Shown here: piece by piece, positions 16,407-25,386 of the stretch
Numbering within the stretch: position 1 is the first letter of the stretch
Layout: each line of letters opens with the position of its first letter
NCBI RefSeq assembly: GCF_001476655.1
Contig: NZ_LDRT01000125.1
Coordinates: forward strand, 1 to 36,902
Source: Microbacterium testaceum
GTDB lineage: Bacteria > Actinomycetota > Actinomycetes > Actinomycetales > Microbacteriaceae
Direction: 5' to 3'
Length of the DNA stretch: 36,902 nucleotides
Program-made: the position numbers and the translations under genes
Notes under the pieces: generated by a model
What the model was told of the DNA's origin: nothing
Seen by the model: the letters and a program-made list of their open reading frames with translations, nothing else
Database searches by the model: none

Positions 16407-17906
16407 TCAGCTGACGTCGCCGCGCCCCGCGTGCGCGTCGACCTCGGTCTCCGCGCGATCCGCGAAGGCCACCTTGGGCACGAAGAACAGCAGGACCGCC
16501 GCCGCGAAGCCGCCCGCCGCGCAGATCGACCAGACGGTCAGGTAGCCGGCGAGCGGTGCGGCCGTCGCCGCCACCGCCGATCCCGCCCCCGCGGCCAGGA
16601 CGACACCGAACACCGCGGATGACATCGTGCCGCCCACGGTCTTGGTGGTGTTCGTGAGGGCGGATGCCACACCCGTCTGCCCGCGCGGAGCGGCGGCCGC
16701 GGCGGCCGCGGGCATCGCCGCGACGAGCGCCCCCGACCCGAGGCCGCCGATAGCGAGGCACAGCAGCACCTGCCACAGCTCGACGTGGAGGGGGAGGAGG
16801 AGCGCGTAGCCCGCGCCCACGAGCACCGCCGCGCCGATCAGCACCGCGCGGGGACTCGCGCGCCGCGAGGTCACGGCGAAAAGGACCGCCCCGACGATGA
16901 GCGACACGAGGTACACCCCGATCACGTTCGACCGGTCGGTGGCATCCAATCCCAGGCCGTATCCGAGCGCGCGGTCCGTGCCGGCGTAGGTTGCGAGGGG
17001 TCCCTGGGCACCGAGGAGGCTGATGCCCACCAGGAAGGCGGTGGTCTGCACGGGCCACATGTCGGGGCGGCGGAGCACGCGGATATCGATCGCGGGGTCG
17101 CTCTGGCGCAGCTCGAACCACACGAAGACCGCGAGGAGGACGACCCCCGCGACGAGCAGGGCGGTGATCACGAGCGGGCCGGGGCCCTCGGGCAGGCGCA
17201 CGAACGACAGGGCACCCGTCACGCAGAGGAGCGCGCCGGCGAGGATCGCGAAGCCCCCCACGTCGAGACGGCGCCGGTCGGTGGAGCGCTCGGACTCCGG
17301 CACGCCCAGCCAGATGACGAGGGAGACGAGGGTCACGGCCGCCGCCGGGACCATGAGCGCGAGCCGGAGGTTCCCACCGGTCGCGGCGAACAGGCGCCCC
17401 GCCGCGAGAGCCCCGACGATCGCCCCGGCCTGGAGACCGACGACCAACAATCCGGCGGCGCTTCGCGTGCGCGAGACGCCGCGCTGCAGACGGCGACCCC
17501 GGTCGAAGATCAGGGCGATCTCCAGCGGGAGCCACACCACGTAGAACCCCTGCAGTGCCCAGGCGAGCAGGAACGAGGTGAACGAATCGGCGAAGACGAG
17601 CCACCAGCTGGCGGCGGCGGTCGCGATCGCGGACAGCAGCAGGATCCGCTTGTGGCCGAACATGTCGCCGAGCTTCGCCAGCACGGGCAGGACCAGCGCC
17701 GACAGCAGCAGCTGCGCGGCCTCGAACCAGTTGACGTCGGCGTCGCGGATGCCGAGGTGCACGACGATGTCGGGGAGCAGGGGCACGTAGAACCCCTGCA
17801 GGATGCCGCTGACGAGCTCCACCACGACGAACCAGCCGATGAGACCCGCGGTCACCCCGAGCGCCGAAGAACGCACTCGACCGACCGCGCCGGAGACGCG
17901 CGACAT
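16407..17906 (-). CDS. MFS transporter, 14-helix multidrug type
   Basis: A 499-residue major facilitator protein of the DHA2-like size class with about 14 predicted helices. [10 protein letters not shown] in helix 1-2, the loop 2-3 motif [13 protein letters not shown] (motif A, about 80-92), and EALR-free helix 5 with [21 protein letters not shown] are visible. A basic or acidic linker around residue 210 ([15 protein letters not shown]) separates the halves, and the second half contains [22 protein letters not shown]. The substrate is unknown, probably a drug or metabolite. The ATG at 17906 is six bases from a TATCGT box, suggesting a leaderless message. Confidence 0.9.
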   Translation of the reverse strand: MSRVSGAVGRVRSSALGVTAGLIGWFVVVELVSGILQGFYVPLLPDIVVHLGIRDADVNWFEAAQLLLSALVLPVLAKLGDMFGHKRILLLSAIATAAASWWLVFADSFTSFLLAWALQGFYVVWLPLEIALIFDRGRRLQRGVSRTRSAAGLLVVGLQAGAIVGALAAGRLFAATGGNLRLALMVPAAAVTLVSLVIWLGVPESERSTDRRRLDVGGFAILAGALLCVTGALSFVRLPEGPGPLVITALLVAGVVLLAVFVWFELRQSDPAIDIRVLRRPDMWPVQTTAFLVGISLLGAQGPLATYAGTDRALGYGLGLDATDRSNVIGVYLVSLIVGAVLFAVTSRRASPRAVLIGAAVLVGAGYALLLPLHVELWQVLLCLAIGGLGSGALVAAMPAAAAAAAPRGQTGVASALTNTTKTVGGTMSSAVFGVVLAAGAGSAVAATAAPLAGYLTVWSICAAGGFAAAVLLFFVPKVAFADRAETEVDAHAGRGDVS

Positions 17907-17912
17907 GGCGCG

Positions 17913-17918
17913 ACGATA
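17913..17918 (-). promoter_or_regulatory. -10 box, leaderless-type (MFS gene)
   Basis: TATCGT on the minus strand ends six bases before the ATG at 17906. Confidence 0.45.
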
Positions 17919-18002
17919 GCACCGTGGGGGCGTGGCATCCGGGATCCCGCTCCCGCCCGATCGAGGCGGGGACGCGCGCGGAAGGGCGCGATGCCGACGC
18001 CC

Positions 18003-18008
18003 TAGGGT
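18003..18008 (+). promoter_or_regulatory. -10 box of the phosphoribosyltransferase-ung operon
   Basis: TAGGGT lies 27 bp before the GTG at 18036. A transcript starting near 18015 would carry the GAGAGGAG ribosome site at 18022-18029. Confidence 0.4.
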
Positions 18009-18035
18009 TGAAGCAGTCGATGAGAGGAGTCCGGT

Positions 18036-18521
18036 GTGACGGACGAGCGCGAGCGGTTGAGCTGGGACGATTTCGGAGCGGCGGCCCGCGACATCTCGCG
18101 AGCGATCGTGGCCGACGGGTTCCATCCCGAGGTCGTCGTCGCCATCGCCCGCGGCGGTCTGCTGCCCGGCGGCGCGATCGCGTACGGCCTCGGCGTCAAG
18201 AACTGCGGCGCGCTCAACGTGGAGTTCTACACCGGCGTGGGCACGGTGCTCGACGCTCCCGAGGTGCTGCCTCCCGCCCTGGACCTGTCGTACCTGAGCG
18301 GGCGTCGGGTGCTCCTCGTCGACGATGTCGCCGACAGCGGTCGCACCCTCGACCTCGCCGTGAAGCTCCTGGACCGGCACGGAGCCGAGGCTCGCTCCGC
18401 CGTGATCTACACGAAACCGTCCACGATCATCACGCCGGACTACTCCTGGAAGAACACCGACCTGTGGATCGACTTCCCCTGGTCGTTCCAGGGATCGGTG
18501 CACGAGGAAGACGCGGCGTGA
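18036..18521 (+). CDS. Xanthine/hypoxanthine-type phosphoribosyltransferase
   Basis: A 161-residue type I PRTase, probably salvaging a purine base with PRPP in the cytosol. Visible motifs are the pyrophosphate loop [11 protein letters not shown] (about 37-47), the PRPP-binding [14 protein letters not shown] (about 90-103) and the C-terminal [11 protein letters not shown] plus DLWIDFPWS, which resembles Gpt-type xanthine-guanine enzymes. The base specificity is not certain. GTG 18036 is supported by GAGAGGAG six bases upstream. Its stop overlaps the ung start by four bases, so translation is probably coupled. Confidence 0.88.
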   Translation: MTDERERLSWDDFGAAARDISRAIVADGFHPEVVVAIARGGLLPGGAIAYGLGVKNCGALNVEFYTGVGTVLDAPEVLPPALDLSYLSGRRVLLVDDVADSGRTLDLAVKLLDRHGAEARSAVIYTKPSTIITPDYSWKNTDLWIDFPWSFQGSVHEEDAA

Positions 18522-19204
18522 CGGCGAAGTCCCTCGCCGAACTCGCGGACGCGGGGCTCATCGACGCGTCGTGGGTCGAGCCGCTGGCCCCGGTCGCCGC
18601 GGACATCGCCGCCGTCGGCGAGCGGCTGCGCAGCGAGGGGAAGCCGTACCTGCCGGCCGGGGACCTCGTGCTGCGCGCATTCCGCACCCCCCTCGACGCG
18701 GTGCGCGTGCTCATCGTCGGTCAGGACCCGTATCCGACCCCGGGTCACCCGATCGGGCTGTCGTTCGCTGTCGATCCGCACGTGCGTCCGCTTCCGCGGA
18801 GCCTGTCGAACATCTACCGGGAGCTCTCCGACGACCTCGGCATCGCTCCCGCTGCGCACGGCGACCTCTCGGCCTGGTCGGCGCAGGGCGTCATGCTGCT
18901 GAACAGGGTGCTGACCGTGGCGCCGGGAGCCCCGGCATCCCACCGCGGATGGGGCTGGGAGCGCGTCACCGAACACGCGATCCGCACCCTGGCTGCTCGC
19001 GAGGCGCCGCTCGTGGCCGTGCTGTGGGGCCGGGATGCCATGAACCTGGCGCCGCTGCTCGGCGACACCGCGATCGTGTCGTCGCCGCATCCCTCGCCGT
19101 TGTCGGCGAGCCGCGGGTTCTTCGGCTCGAAGCCGTTCTCGCGCGTCAATTCGCTCCTGGAGAAGCAGGGCGCCCAGCCCGTGGACTGGCGTCTGCCGTC
19201 CTGA
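18518..19204 (+). CDS. ung: Uracil-DNA glycosylase, family 1
   Basis: Removes uracil from DNA, the first step of base excision repair. The 228-residue protein carries the water-activating motif [22 protein letters not shown] (catalytic Asp70; the usual His after PY is Pro), VMLLN, and the DNA-intercalation motif [16 protein letters not shown] (His191). Length matches family 1. The GTG start at 18518 overlaps the preceding stop (GTGA). Pairing with a purine-salvage enzyme groups nucleotide salvage with uracil repair, though the link may only be co-transcription. Confidence 0.95.
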   Translation: MTAKSLAELADAGLIDASWVEPLAPVAADIAAVGERLRSEGKPYLPAGDLVLRAFRTPLDAVRVLIVGQDPYPTPGHPIGLSFAVDPHVRPLPRSLSNIYRELSDDLGIAPAAHGDLSAWSAQGVMLLNRVLTVAPGAPASHRGWGWERVTEHAIRTLAAREAPLVAVLWGRDAMNLAPLLGDTAIVSSPHPSPLSASRGFFGSKPFSRVNSLLEKQGAQPVDWRLPS

Positions 19205-19253
19205 CGTCGTCGCCGCGCGGCCCGGGGACACGTGGGGGAAACACCCTCGTGCG

Positions 19254-19259
19254 TAGAGT
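19254..19259 (+). promoter_or_regulatory. -10 box, leaderless-type (GNAT gene)
   Basis: TAGAGT ends seven bases before the GTG at 19267. Confidence 0.45.
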
Positions 19260-19266
19260 GGCGAGC

Positions 19267-19878
19267 GTGCTGGAAGAAGAGTACGAGAAGAGCCGTCGGC
19301 GCCTGCCCGCGCACCTGCGTCGTACGCCCGAGCCGGAGCGGCCGTTCTCGTACGAGATCCGTCCCGCGACCGAGGCGGACATCCCCGACATCCGCGAGAT
19401 CTACAACTATTACGTGCGCAACTCCGTCGTGACCTTCGACGAGAAGGCCTGGTCGATCGCGAAGTGGCGCGACAAGTTCGCCACGCTGAAGCGACTGGGT
19501 CTTCCATTCCTCGTCGCGGAGTCGCCCAGTGGCCAGGTCCTCGGCTACGCCCTCGTGCAGCCGTGGCAGTCGAAGTCGGCGTACCGGTACACGGTCGAGA
19601 ACTCGATCTACCTCGGTCAGGCGGCCGCGGGCAAGGGCCTCGGGCGCGCGCTGCTCGAGGCGCTCATCGCCGCGTGCCAGGATCTCGGCATCCGCGAGAT
19701 GGTCGCCGCGATCAGCGACAAGGGTGCTGACGCGTCCATCGCCCTGCACGAGAAGCTGGGCTTCACCGAGGTGGGCCGCATGGGCCGGGTCGGCTTCAAG
19801 TTCGGCCGCTGGCTCGGCGTCGTCTACCTGCAGAAGAGCATCCCGTCGAAGAAGAAGAAGCGGAGGCTGTTCGGCTGA
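19267..19878 (+). CDS. GNAT acetyltransferase, phosphinothricin-acetyltransferase-like
   Basis: A 203-residue N-acetyltransferase. After a charged 28-residue N-terminal extension (LEEEYEKSRRRLPAHLRR) the domain starts YEIRPATEADIPDIREIYNYYV. It contains TFDEKAWS and FLVAESPSGQVLGYALVQPW. The acetyl-CoA loop is QAAAGKGLGRALLEALI, followed by MVAAISDKGADASIALHEKLGFTEVGRMGRVGFKFGRWLGVVYLQK. These are hallmarks of the PAT/YncA group, which acetylates amino-acid analogues such as phosphinothricin or methionine sulfoximine; the true substrate is unknown. The C terminus is Lys/Arg-rich (SKKKKRRLFG). GTG 19267 is chosen from the TAGAGT box; GTGs at 19249 and 19258 are alternatives. Confidence 0.88.
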   Translation: MLEEEYEKSRRRLPAHLRRTPEPERPFSYEIRPATEADIPDIREIYNYYVRNSVVTFDEKAWSIAKWRDKFATLKRLGLPFLVAESPSGQVLGYALVQPWQSKSAYRYTVENSIYLGQAAAGKGLGRALLEALIAACQDLGIREMVAAISDKGADASIALHEKLGFTEVGRMGRVGFKFGRWLGVVYLQKSIPSKKKKRRLFG

Positions 19879-19911
19879 CGCGGGTGTCGCTTCGCCGGAG
19901 GCCGCACACGC

Positions 19912-19999
19912 CGGGCGAAACTCCTGAGTTTTCGGGCCCGGATGCCATGCGCGGCGCCTTCGCGACGCTCAACGTGCGGTTCCTCAGGAGTTTCGCCCG
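19912..19999. repeat. Long inverted repeat between convergent genes
   Basis: Perfect 16-bp arms CGGGCGAAACTCCTGA (19912-19927) and complement (19984-19999), with a 56-base centre that itself contains GGGCCC and GGCGCC palindromes and a GGATGCC word. It lies between the GNAT stop (19878) and the emfourin stop (20123). It may be a bidirectional terminator or a small mobile palindrome. The remaining 20000-20122 shows nothing I can name. Confidence 0.7.
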
Positions 20000-20122
20000 C
20001 TCCGCCACGACGTGCCGGGCTCCGGAGATCATGGCCGCGGGTCTTGCGCCCCCGGCGAGGATACGGGCCAGGAGCGCGAGATGTCCGGAGCGCGGGACGA
20101 GGGTCTGGGCGGGACGACGGCC

Positions 20123-20449
20123 TTAGCGGGCGCGCCCGCGCGACCCCGGCGACGCGGCCTGGCGCACCTCGTCGACGAGCGAGCGCCAGGGGCCCTCGAC
20201 CTGCGCATCGCTCAGACGCGCGCGGTGCACGGCGGTGTCGCCACGGTGCACCTCGATGCGCCACTGGTAGCGGTCGGCTCCCGAGGTCGGAACAGCCGGC
20301 GCGTCCCACGGGCAGCTCTCGACGAGCTCCCGCCAGTGCGGGGCGAGCTCGGGATCGGGCTCGGCGCGCCACTGTTTCGACAGGCCGGCGACGCCGCCGG
20401 AGCGCACGACGAGGATCGCGAAGCGCTCGTCGCTGTCAGCTCCCGGCAT
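20123..20449 (-). CDS. Emfourin-type protealysin inhibitor
   Basis: A 108-residue protein matching in shape and context the emfourin family, small cytosolic inhibitors of protealysin-like M4 peptidases. Its core begins ILVVRSGGVAGLSKQWRAE, as in emfourins that start with xVxRSGG; the middle has a Trp-rich acidic patch, then DRYQWRIEVHRGDT, and it ends with RLSDAQVEGPWRSLVDEVRQ. The ATG at 20449 lies 14 bases inside the end of the peptidase gene, and GAGGAGG abuts it with no spacer, so initiation is odd and may depend on coupling. No other in-frame start fits better. Assignment rests on sequence style plus the adjacent peptidase. Confidence 0.8.
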   Translation of the reverse strand: MPGADSDERFAILVVRSGGVAGLSKQWRAEPDPELAPHWRELVESCPWDAPAVPTSGADRYQWRIEVHRGDTAVHRARLSDAQVEGPWRSLVDEVRQAASPGSRGRAR

Positions 20450-21494
20450 CCTCCTCGACGCCGACCCCGGCCCACGCGGCGCGGACGGCGGCGACCTCCT
20501 CCGACTCCTCACCGTACTCGCTGGCCGCGGTGACCAGGGTGGCCCGGGCGAACGCCGCGAAGTCGGCGGTGGAGGAGAGGGTTCCCGCCGTCAGGGTGCG
20601 ATACCAGATGAGCCCCGCACGCTCCCACGCGAACCCCCCGAGCCGGGTGGCGACGAGGAAGAACGCCCGGTTGGGAATGCCCGAGTTGATGTGGACACCC
20701 CCGTTGTCGTCGTCGGTCTCGACGTAGTCGCGCATGTGGCCGGGCTGCGGGTCCTTACCGAGCACGTCGTCGTCGTAGGCGGTGCCCGGGGCCTTCATCG
20801 ATCGCAGCGCCTCGCCCTGCACGGCCTCGGCGAAGATGCCGGCCCCGATCAGCCACGACGCCTCGTCGGCGCGCTCGCCGCGGTGGTGCTGCTCGGCGAG
20901 CGCCCCGAAGACATCGGACAGGGATTCGTTCAGCGCGCCCGACTGCCCCTGGTACTCGAGGCCCCCGGCGGCCTCGGTCACCCCGTGACCCAGTTCATGC
21001 GCGATGACGCTGAGCGACCGCGTGAACCCGACGAACACCTCGCCGTCGCCGTCGCCGAAGACCATGCGCTCGCCGTTCCAGAAGGCGTTGTCGTAGTCGT
21101 CGCCGAAGTGCACGGTCGCCAGCAGCGAGCCCCCGGCCGCGTCGATGCCGTCGCGCGAGAAGGCATCCCAGAAGAAGTCGTAGGTGGCACCGAGCCCGTC
21201 GTAGGCCTCGTCGACCGCGCTGTCGCCGGAGGGCGGCTCGTCTTCGCTGCGGACGCGCCGCCCGGGCAGGTTCTCGGTGTTCGCGGCGTCGGAGACGATC
21301 CGATCCGGTGCCGGGACCGCCTCGGCGACGAGCGCGTCGCCGTCGATCGACAGCCGGAGCCGCCGGCGCGTGGGCCGCGCCGGGCGCGGCATCGCGAGGG
21401 TCTTGCGCGCCGCGGCGGCCGCGCGCGCGAGGCGGGGATCGTCGGTCGAGGCGAGCCGATCGAGCAGGAACGGGGGAACGATGCCGGGGGTCAT
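20436..21494 (-). CDS. Protealysin-like M4 metallopeptidase
   Basis: A 352-residue thermolysin-family zinc peptidase of the protealysin subgroup. It has no secretion signal and starts with a short propeptide carrying PPFLLDRLA (6-14), the protealysin-type precursor motif. Zinc ligands and catalytic residues are His166-Glu167 and His170 (HELGH) and Glu190 (GALNESLSDVFG). The transition-state His268 is in DDNGGVHINSGIPNRAF. The second, C-terminal peptidase domain is complete. The family is produced as a cytosolic precursor and is often paired with emfourin, as here. The ATG at 21494 lies six bases from a TAGCCT box. The substrate is unknown. Confidence 0.94.
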   Translation of the reverse strand: MTPGIVPPFLLDRLASTDDPRLARAAAAARKTLAMPRPARPTRRRLRLSIDGDALVAEAVPAPDRIVSDAANTENLPGRRVRSEDEPPSGDSAVDEAYDGLGATYDFFWDAFSRDGIDAAGGSLLATVHFGDDYDNAFWNGERMVFGDGDGEVFVGFTRSLSVIAHELGHGVTEAAGGLEYQGQSGALNESLSDVFGALAEQHHRGERADEASWLIGAGIFAEAVQGEALRSMKAPGTAYDDDVLGKDPQPGHMRDYVETDDDNGGVHINSGIPNRAFFLVATRLGGFAWERAGLIWYRTLTAGTLSSTADFAAFARATLVTAASEYGEESEEVAAVRAAWAGVGVEEDAGS

Positions 21495-21500
21495 GCGCCG

Positions 21501-21506
21501 AGGCTA
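21501..21506 (-). promoter_or_regulatory. -10 box, leaderless-type (M4 peptidase)
   Basis: TAGCCT on the minus strand ends six bases before the ATG at 21494, giving the peptidase-inhibitor pair its own promoter downstream of the ABC operon. Confidence 0.45.
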
Positions 21507-21571
21507 GCGTCGACCTCCGACATTGCGGCATCCCTTGTCCAGAGCCCCGGAATGCCTCCCGCGCGGCGGCA

Positions 21572-21913
21572 TCACGCGTCCGGCGGGGCCATCGCGCGAA
21601 GAGCGGCGAAGTGCGCGTCGAAGACCGCGCGGCCGAGGGGCGTCAAACTCACCCGGGTCGTCCGGCGCTCGTCCGCCCGCTCGGGGGACGGCTGCTTCGT
21701 CGTGCTCACGTACCCGAGATCGACGAGAGCGCGAAGCGTCTTGGAGAGGTGCGCGTCGCTGAGGTCGAGCGCTGCTCGGACGTCGGCGAAATCCGCCTCG
21801 GCGAGCGGGCGCAGCATCGCACAGATCCGCAGCCTCGTCGGCGCGTGGATGGCTTCGTCGAACCGCGGTGCGACCGACGCAGCCCGCCCGTCGTCGGCAG
21901 GATCCCTCGCCAT
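21572..21913 (-). CDS. Winged-helix transcriptional regulator (MarR/ArsR-like)
   Basis: A 113-residue DNA-binding protein of the small winged-helix type (PF13601-like). It has [22 protein letters not shown], then the helix-turn-helix [32 protein letters not shown], a wing with [27 protein letters not shown], and no ligand domain or metal-binding Cys cluster. It is the last gene of the peptide ABC operon. The upstream stop overlaps an in-frame GTG at 21922 (GTGA), which would add three residues to the ATG start used here. Regulation of its own operon or of the downstream peptidase is plausible but not shown. Confidence 0.87.
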   Translation of the reverse strand: MARDPADDGRAASVAPRFDEAIHAPTRLRICAMLRPLAEADFADVRAALDLSDAHLSKTLRALVDLGYVSTTKQPSPERADERRTTRVSLTPLGRAVFDAHFAALRAMAPPDA

Positions 21914-21918
21914 GGCGA

Positions 21919-22710
21919 TCACCCGCGCGGCAGCGTCGGAACGGATGCCAGAAGCTGCCGCGTGTACGCCGCCTGGGGCTGCAGCAGCACCTTCTCGGTC
22001 GGTCCCTGTTCGACCACCCGGCCGTCCTTCATCACGACGACCTGGTCGCACACGTTCTGCACCACGCCGATGTCGTGCGAGACGAGCACGAGCGTCAGGT
22101 CCTGTTCGGCGCGCAAGCGCGCGAGGAGTCGGAGGATCTGCGCCCGCACGGTGACATCGAGAGCCGACAGCGGCTCGTCGCCCACGAGGATCCGCGGGCG
22201 GTGCACGATCGCCCGGGCGAGCGCGATGCGTTGACGTTGGCCGCCCGAGAACTCGTGCGGGAAGCGCGCCGCCATGTCGGCGTCGAGCCCGACCTGTTCC
22301 AGGACCTCCCGCACCCGCGCCCGGCGGTCGCCCTCGACACCGAGCGCCCACAGCGGCTCGCCGACGATGCGTCCGACGCTCATGCGCGGGTCGAGGGACG
22401 CGTACGGGTCCTGGAAGACGATCCCGGTCGCCCGTCGCAGCCAGTGCAGCGATCGCGCCGAGCCGCGCGCGTCGACGGGGCGACCGTCGACCTCGACGCT
22501 GCCGGCCGTGGGGACGTCGAGCCCCAGGAGCAGGCGCACGAGCGTCGACTTGCCCGACCCGGACTCGCCGATCACACCGACCGCCGAGCCGGCGCGTACC
22601 GACAGGTCGACGTCGTCGAGACCGATCGTGGGCTCCGGGCGGCGGAATCCCCGACGGGGCGCGGGATAGCTGCGCGTGAGCCCGCGTGCGTGGATGAGCG
22701 TCCCGGTCAT
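21919..22710 (-). CDS. Peptide-type ABC transporter ATPase (OppF/DppF-like)
   Basis: A 263-residue ATPase powering the peptide/nickel-type importer. It has Walker [10 protein letters not shown] (48-56), the Q-loop [13 protein letters not shown] (about 98-110, with the DPYASLNPR-like signature of OppF proteins), signature SGGQRQR (155-161) and Walker [13 protein letters not shown] (about 174-185), followed by SHD. The N-terminal [13 protein letters not shown] insert is typical of OppF. It ends a little short of the usual oligopeptide C-terminal motif. The ATG at 22710 overlaps the previous stop by four bases. Confidence 0.94.
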   Translation of the reverse strand: MTGTLIHARGLTRSYPAPRRGFRRPEPTIGLDDVDLSVRAGSAVGVIGESGSGKSTLVRLLLGLDVPTAGSVEVDGRPVDARGSARSLHWLRRATGIVFQDPYASLDPRMSVGRIVGEPLWALGVEGDRRARVREVLEQVGLDADMAARFPHEFSGGQRQRIALARAIVHRPRILVGDEPLSALDVTVRAQILRLLARLRAEQDLTLVLVSHDIGVVQNVCDQVVVMKDGRVVEQGPTEKVLLQPQAAYTRQLLASVPTLPRG

Positions 22711-23573
22711 GGCGTCTCCTCGTCCGTCTCGGCCTCGCCGCGCGAAGGCGGCAGGTCGGCCGGAGACGCCGGGGTCCCGGCATCCGTCCCCGCGATCTCC
22801 GGATGCCACAGCGTCGCCGCCGCGTCCCGCACGAGCGCCCGCGTGACCGGCGACGACGGCTCGCGCAGGAGGGCGGTGACCTCGCCCTCCTCGACGACCC
22901 GCCCCTGCTCCAGGACGACCGCGTGCGTGGCGACCTGGGCGAGGACCGCCAGGTCGTGGGTGATGAAGACGAGCGACATCCCGGCATCGTGGACCAGGGA
23001 GCGCAGGAGCGACAGGATGCCGGCCTGGATGGTCACATCGAGCGCGGTCGTGGGTTCGTCGGCGATGAGAAGCCGCGGTCGGCAGGCGAGCGCCATCGCG
23101 ATCGCGACGCGCTGTCGCTGGCCCCCGGAGAGCTGGTGCGGATAGCGCGACACGAGACGCTCGGGCTCGGGGAGGGCGACCCGTTCCGCCTCGGTCACCG
23201 CCCGTCGCAGGGCCTCGCGGCGCGAGACGCCCTCATGGATACGGACCGATTCGCCGATCTGGCGCCCCACCGTGTGGAGGGGATTGAGCGCCGTGCGGGG
23301 CTCCTGGAAGACCATGCCGATGTCATCGCCGCGGAGGGCTGCGAGCTCGCGATCGGGCAGCCCGAGGATCTCGCGGTCATTCCAGCGGACGCTCCCGGTC
23401 GCGCGCGCGCCGTCGGGGAGCAGCCCGAGGATCGCGAGGGCGGTGAGCGACTTGCCCGAGCCCGACTCGCCGATCAGTCCCACCCGGGTGCCGTCGGGCA
23501 CCTCGAACGACACGCCGTCGACCACGGCGCGTCCGCCGATCTCGATGCGCAGGTCCTCCACTCGGAGGCTCAT
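22707..23573 (-). CDS. Peptide-type ABC transporter ATPase (OppD/DppD-like)
   Basis: A 288-residue partner ATPase of the same importer. Motifs are Walker [10 protein letters not shown] (35-43), Q-loop [22 protein letters not shown] (about 87-108), signature LSGGQRQR (148-155) and Walker [13 protein letters not shown] (about 168-179), then ITHDLAVL. The C-terminal about 40 residues are Ala/Pro/Glu-rich ([15 protein letters not shown]) and probably flexible. I do not see the four-Cys iron-sulfur motif found in some OppD proteins. The ATG at 23573 overlaps the permease stop (ATGA). Confidence 0.94.
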   Translation of the reverse strand: MSLRVEDLRIEIGGRAVVDGVSFEVPDGTRVGLIGESGSGKSLTALAILGLLPDGARATGSVRWNDREILGLPDRELAALRGDDIGMVFQEPRTALNPLHTVGRQIGESVRIHEGVSRREALRRAVTEAERVALPEPERLVSRYPHQLSGGQRQRVAIAMALACRPRLLIADEPTTALDVTIQAGILSLLRSLVHDAGMSLVFITHDLAVLAQVATHAVVLEQGRVVEEGEVTALLREPSSPVTRALVRDAAATLWHPEIAGTDAGTPASPADLPPSRGEAETDEETP

Positions 23574-24439
23574 GCGACCACCCCCGGCACGTGCGTGCGG
23601 GCGGTGGGCGCGCGTTGGGCGAGCGTGGGGTCGGCGGCCTCGCGCAGTGCGTCGCCGAGGAGATTCAAGCCCAGCACGGTGAGGGTGATCGCGAGCCCCG
23701 GCCAGACCACCGTCAGCGGATGCACCGCGATGTAGGCCTGCAGATCGCTGAGCAGCACGCCCCACGAGGGCTGGGTGATCGGGGCGCCGAAGCCGAGGTA
23801 CGACAGTCCCGCCTCGGCGAGGACGGCAACCGCCATGCCCCAGGACAGCTGCACGATGAACACCGGGGCGACGTTCGGCAAGAGGTGTCGCGTCAGGTTC
23901 TGCCACGGGGTCAGCCCGCTCGCGCGCCCCGCGAGGACGAAGTCGCTGTGCAGCACGCGGCGCAGCTCCGGCCGGGTCACGCGCGCGATGTTGACGCCGA
24001 AACCGATCCCGACCGCCCAGATCACCACGGCCAGCGAGCCGCCCCAGACCGCCGAGATCATCATCGCGATGATGAGGACGGGGAAGGCGATGAGGATGTC
24101 CACCAGCACCGCGACGCTCTCGCGGATCCACCGCGCGGTGAGCGCACCGAGGGCGGCGAGGGTGATCCCGATCACCGAGGCGACGATTCCCGCACCGACG
24201 GCCACCAGGATCGTCGTGCGCGTTCCCGCCATGAGCAGACTCGCGATGTCGCGGCCGTTGTTGTCGGTGCCGAGGACGTGCGGCCACGAGGGATCGGCCC
24301 ACCGCGCGCGGACGTCGACGGCGGCGGGATCGAACGGCGTCCACACGAGGGAGACGAGCGCGACCGCGACGAGCAGAACGACGATCAGGATGCCGAACCG
24401 ACCGGTGCCGAGGCTCCACAGGCGTTTCAGGGTGCTCAC
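23570..24439 (-). CDS. Peptide-type ABC permease (OppC/DppC-like)
   Basis: A 289-residue inner-membrane permease with an N-terminal helix, the periplasmic HVLGTDNNGRDIASLLMAGTRTT segment diagnostic of DppC/OppC, five further helices, and the cytoplasmic coupling loop DFVLAGRASGLTPWQNLTRHLLPNVAP (EAA motif). GLSYLGFGAPITQPSWGVLL near the C terminus is also typical. The GTG at 24439 overlaps the preceding permease stop by four bases. Confidence 0.94.
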   Translation of the reverse strand: MSTLKRLWSLGTGRFGILIVVLLVAVALVSLVWTPFDPAAVDVRARWADPSWPHVLGTDNNGRDIASLLMAGTRTTILVAVGAGIVASVIGITLAALGALTARWIRESVAVLVDILIAFPVLIIAMMISAVWGGSLAVVIWAVGIGFGVNIARVTRPELRRVLHSDFVLAGRASGLTPWQNLTRHLLPNVAPVFIVQLSWGMAVAVLAEAGLSYLGFGAPITQPSWGVLLSDLQAYIAVHPLTVVWPGLAITLTVLGLNLLGDALREAADPTLAQRAPTARTHVPGVVA

Positions 24440-25386
24440 GACGCCTCCCGCTGTCGAGGATCGATGACGCGGTGCAGCAGGTCGACCACGAACCCGACGA
24501 TCAGGACGAATCCGGTCAGCGCGAGGAGCTCTCCCTGCACCTTCGGCAGGTCGCGGGCGGCGACGTCCGCCACGAGCATGCGTCCGATGCCGGGGAGGGT
24601 GAACAACTGCTCGACGACGACGGCGCCCACGATGATCCCCGCGATCTGCAGCCCGAGCACCGTGATGATCGACAGGCCCACGTTGGGCAGGCCGTGGCGC
24701 AGCAGAGCCCGCGTCTGGGTGAGACCTTTCGCCGCCGCGGTGCGCACGTAGTCCTGTCCGAGAGCCTGGAGTGTCGCGCTGCGGACGAACCGCAGCAGCA
24801 TCGCCCCCTCGACGACGCCGATGGTCGCGGCCGGGAGGATGAGCGCCCGCAACGCCGCACCCGGGTCGTTCCACCCCGCGCGCGGGAACCCCTGCGGGGG
24901 CAGCCACCCGAGCCAGACGGCGAACACGACGACCAGCATCATGCCCGCCCACACCACCGGCACGGCCGCGAGCGCCTGCGCTCCGACGCTCAGCGCGGTT
25001 CCGCCCGCGCGGCGACGACCGAGGGCCGACAACACCCCGAACGGGATGCCGACGACGAGCGCCACGATCAGGGACATCGCCGCGAGGGGGAGCGTCACCT
25101 GAGCTTTGTCGACGAGCTCCGTGACGACGGGGGTGCCGGTGAGCAGGGAGGCGCCGAGGTCGCCGCGGAAGAGTCCGCCGATCCACTCGACGTACTGCTG
25201 CCACAGGGGGACGTTGAGCCCGAGGCTCTCGCGGAGCGCTGCGACCTGGTCGGGGCTCGCCTGGGTACCGCCGACGAGCTGTGCGACGTCACCGGGAAGG
25301 ACCCGCAGCGAGACGAAGATCAGCGCGCTGGCCACGGCCAGGCCCAGCACGAGCAGGCCCAGCCGTGTCAGCGCGTAGCGGATCAC
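24436..25386 (-). CDS. Peptide-type ABC permease (OppB/DppB-like)
   Basis: A 316-residue inner-membrane permease starting MIRYALTRLGLLVLGL, with FVSLRVLPGDVAQLVGG, the YVEWIGGLFRGDLGAS segment and the coupling loop QDYVRTAAAKGLTQTRALLRHGLPN (EAA motif). VVVEQLFTLPGIGRMLVADVAARDLPKVQG is the usual C-terminal signature of the DppB family. About six helices are visible. The GTG at 25386 overlaps the binding-protein stop by four bases. Confidence 0.94.
   Translation of the reverse strand: MIRYALTRLGLLVLGLAVASALIFVSLRVLPGDVAQLVGGTQASPDQVAALRESLGLNVPLWQQYVEWIGGLFRGDLGASLLTGTPVVTELVDKAQVTLPLAAMSLIVALVVGIPFGVLSALGRRRAGGTALSVGAQALAAVPVVWAGMMLVVVFAVWLGWLPPQGFPRAGWNDPGAALRALILPAATIGVVEGAMLLRFVRSATLQALGQDYVRTAAAKGLTQTRALLRHGLPNVGLSIITVLGLQIAGIIVGAVVVEQLFTLPGIGRMLVADVAARDLPKVQGELLALTGFVLIVGFVVDLLHRVIDPRQREAS

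Noticed and set aside
20436..21494. Secreted thermolysin-like protease
   Set aside because: There is no signal peptide, and the short PPFLL propeptide fits the cytosolic protealysin subgroup.
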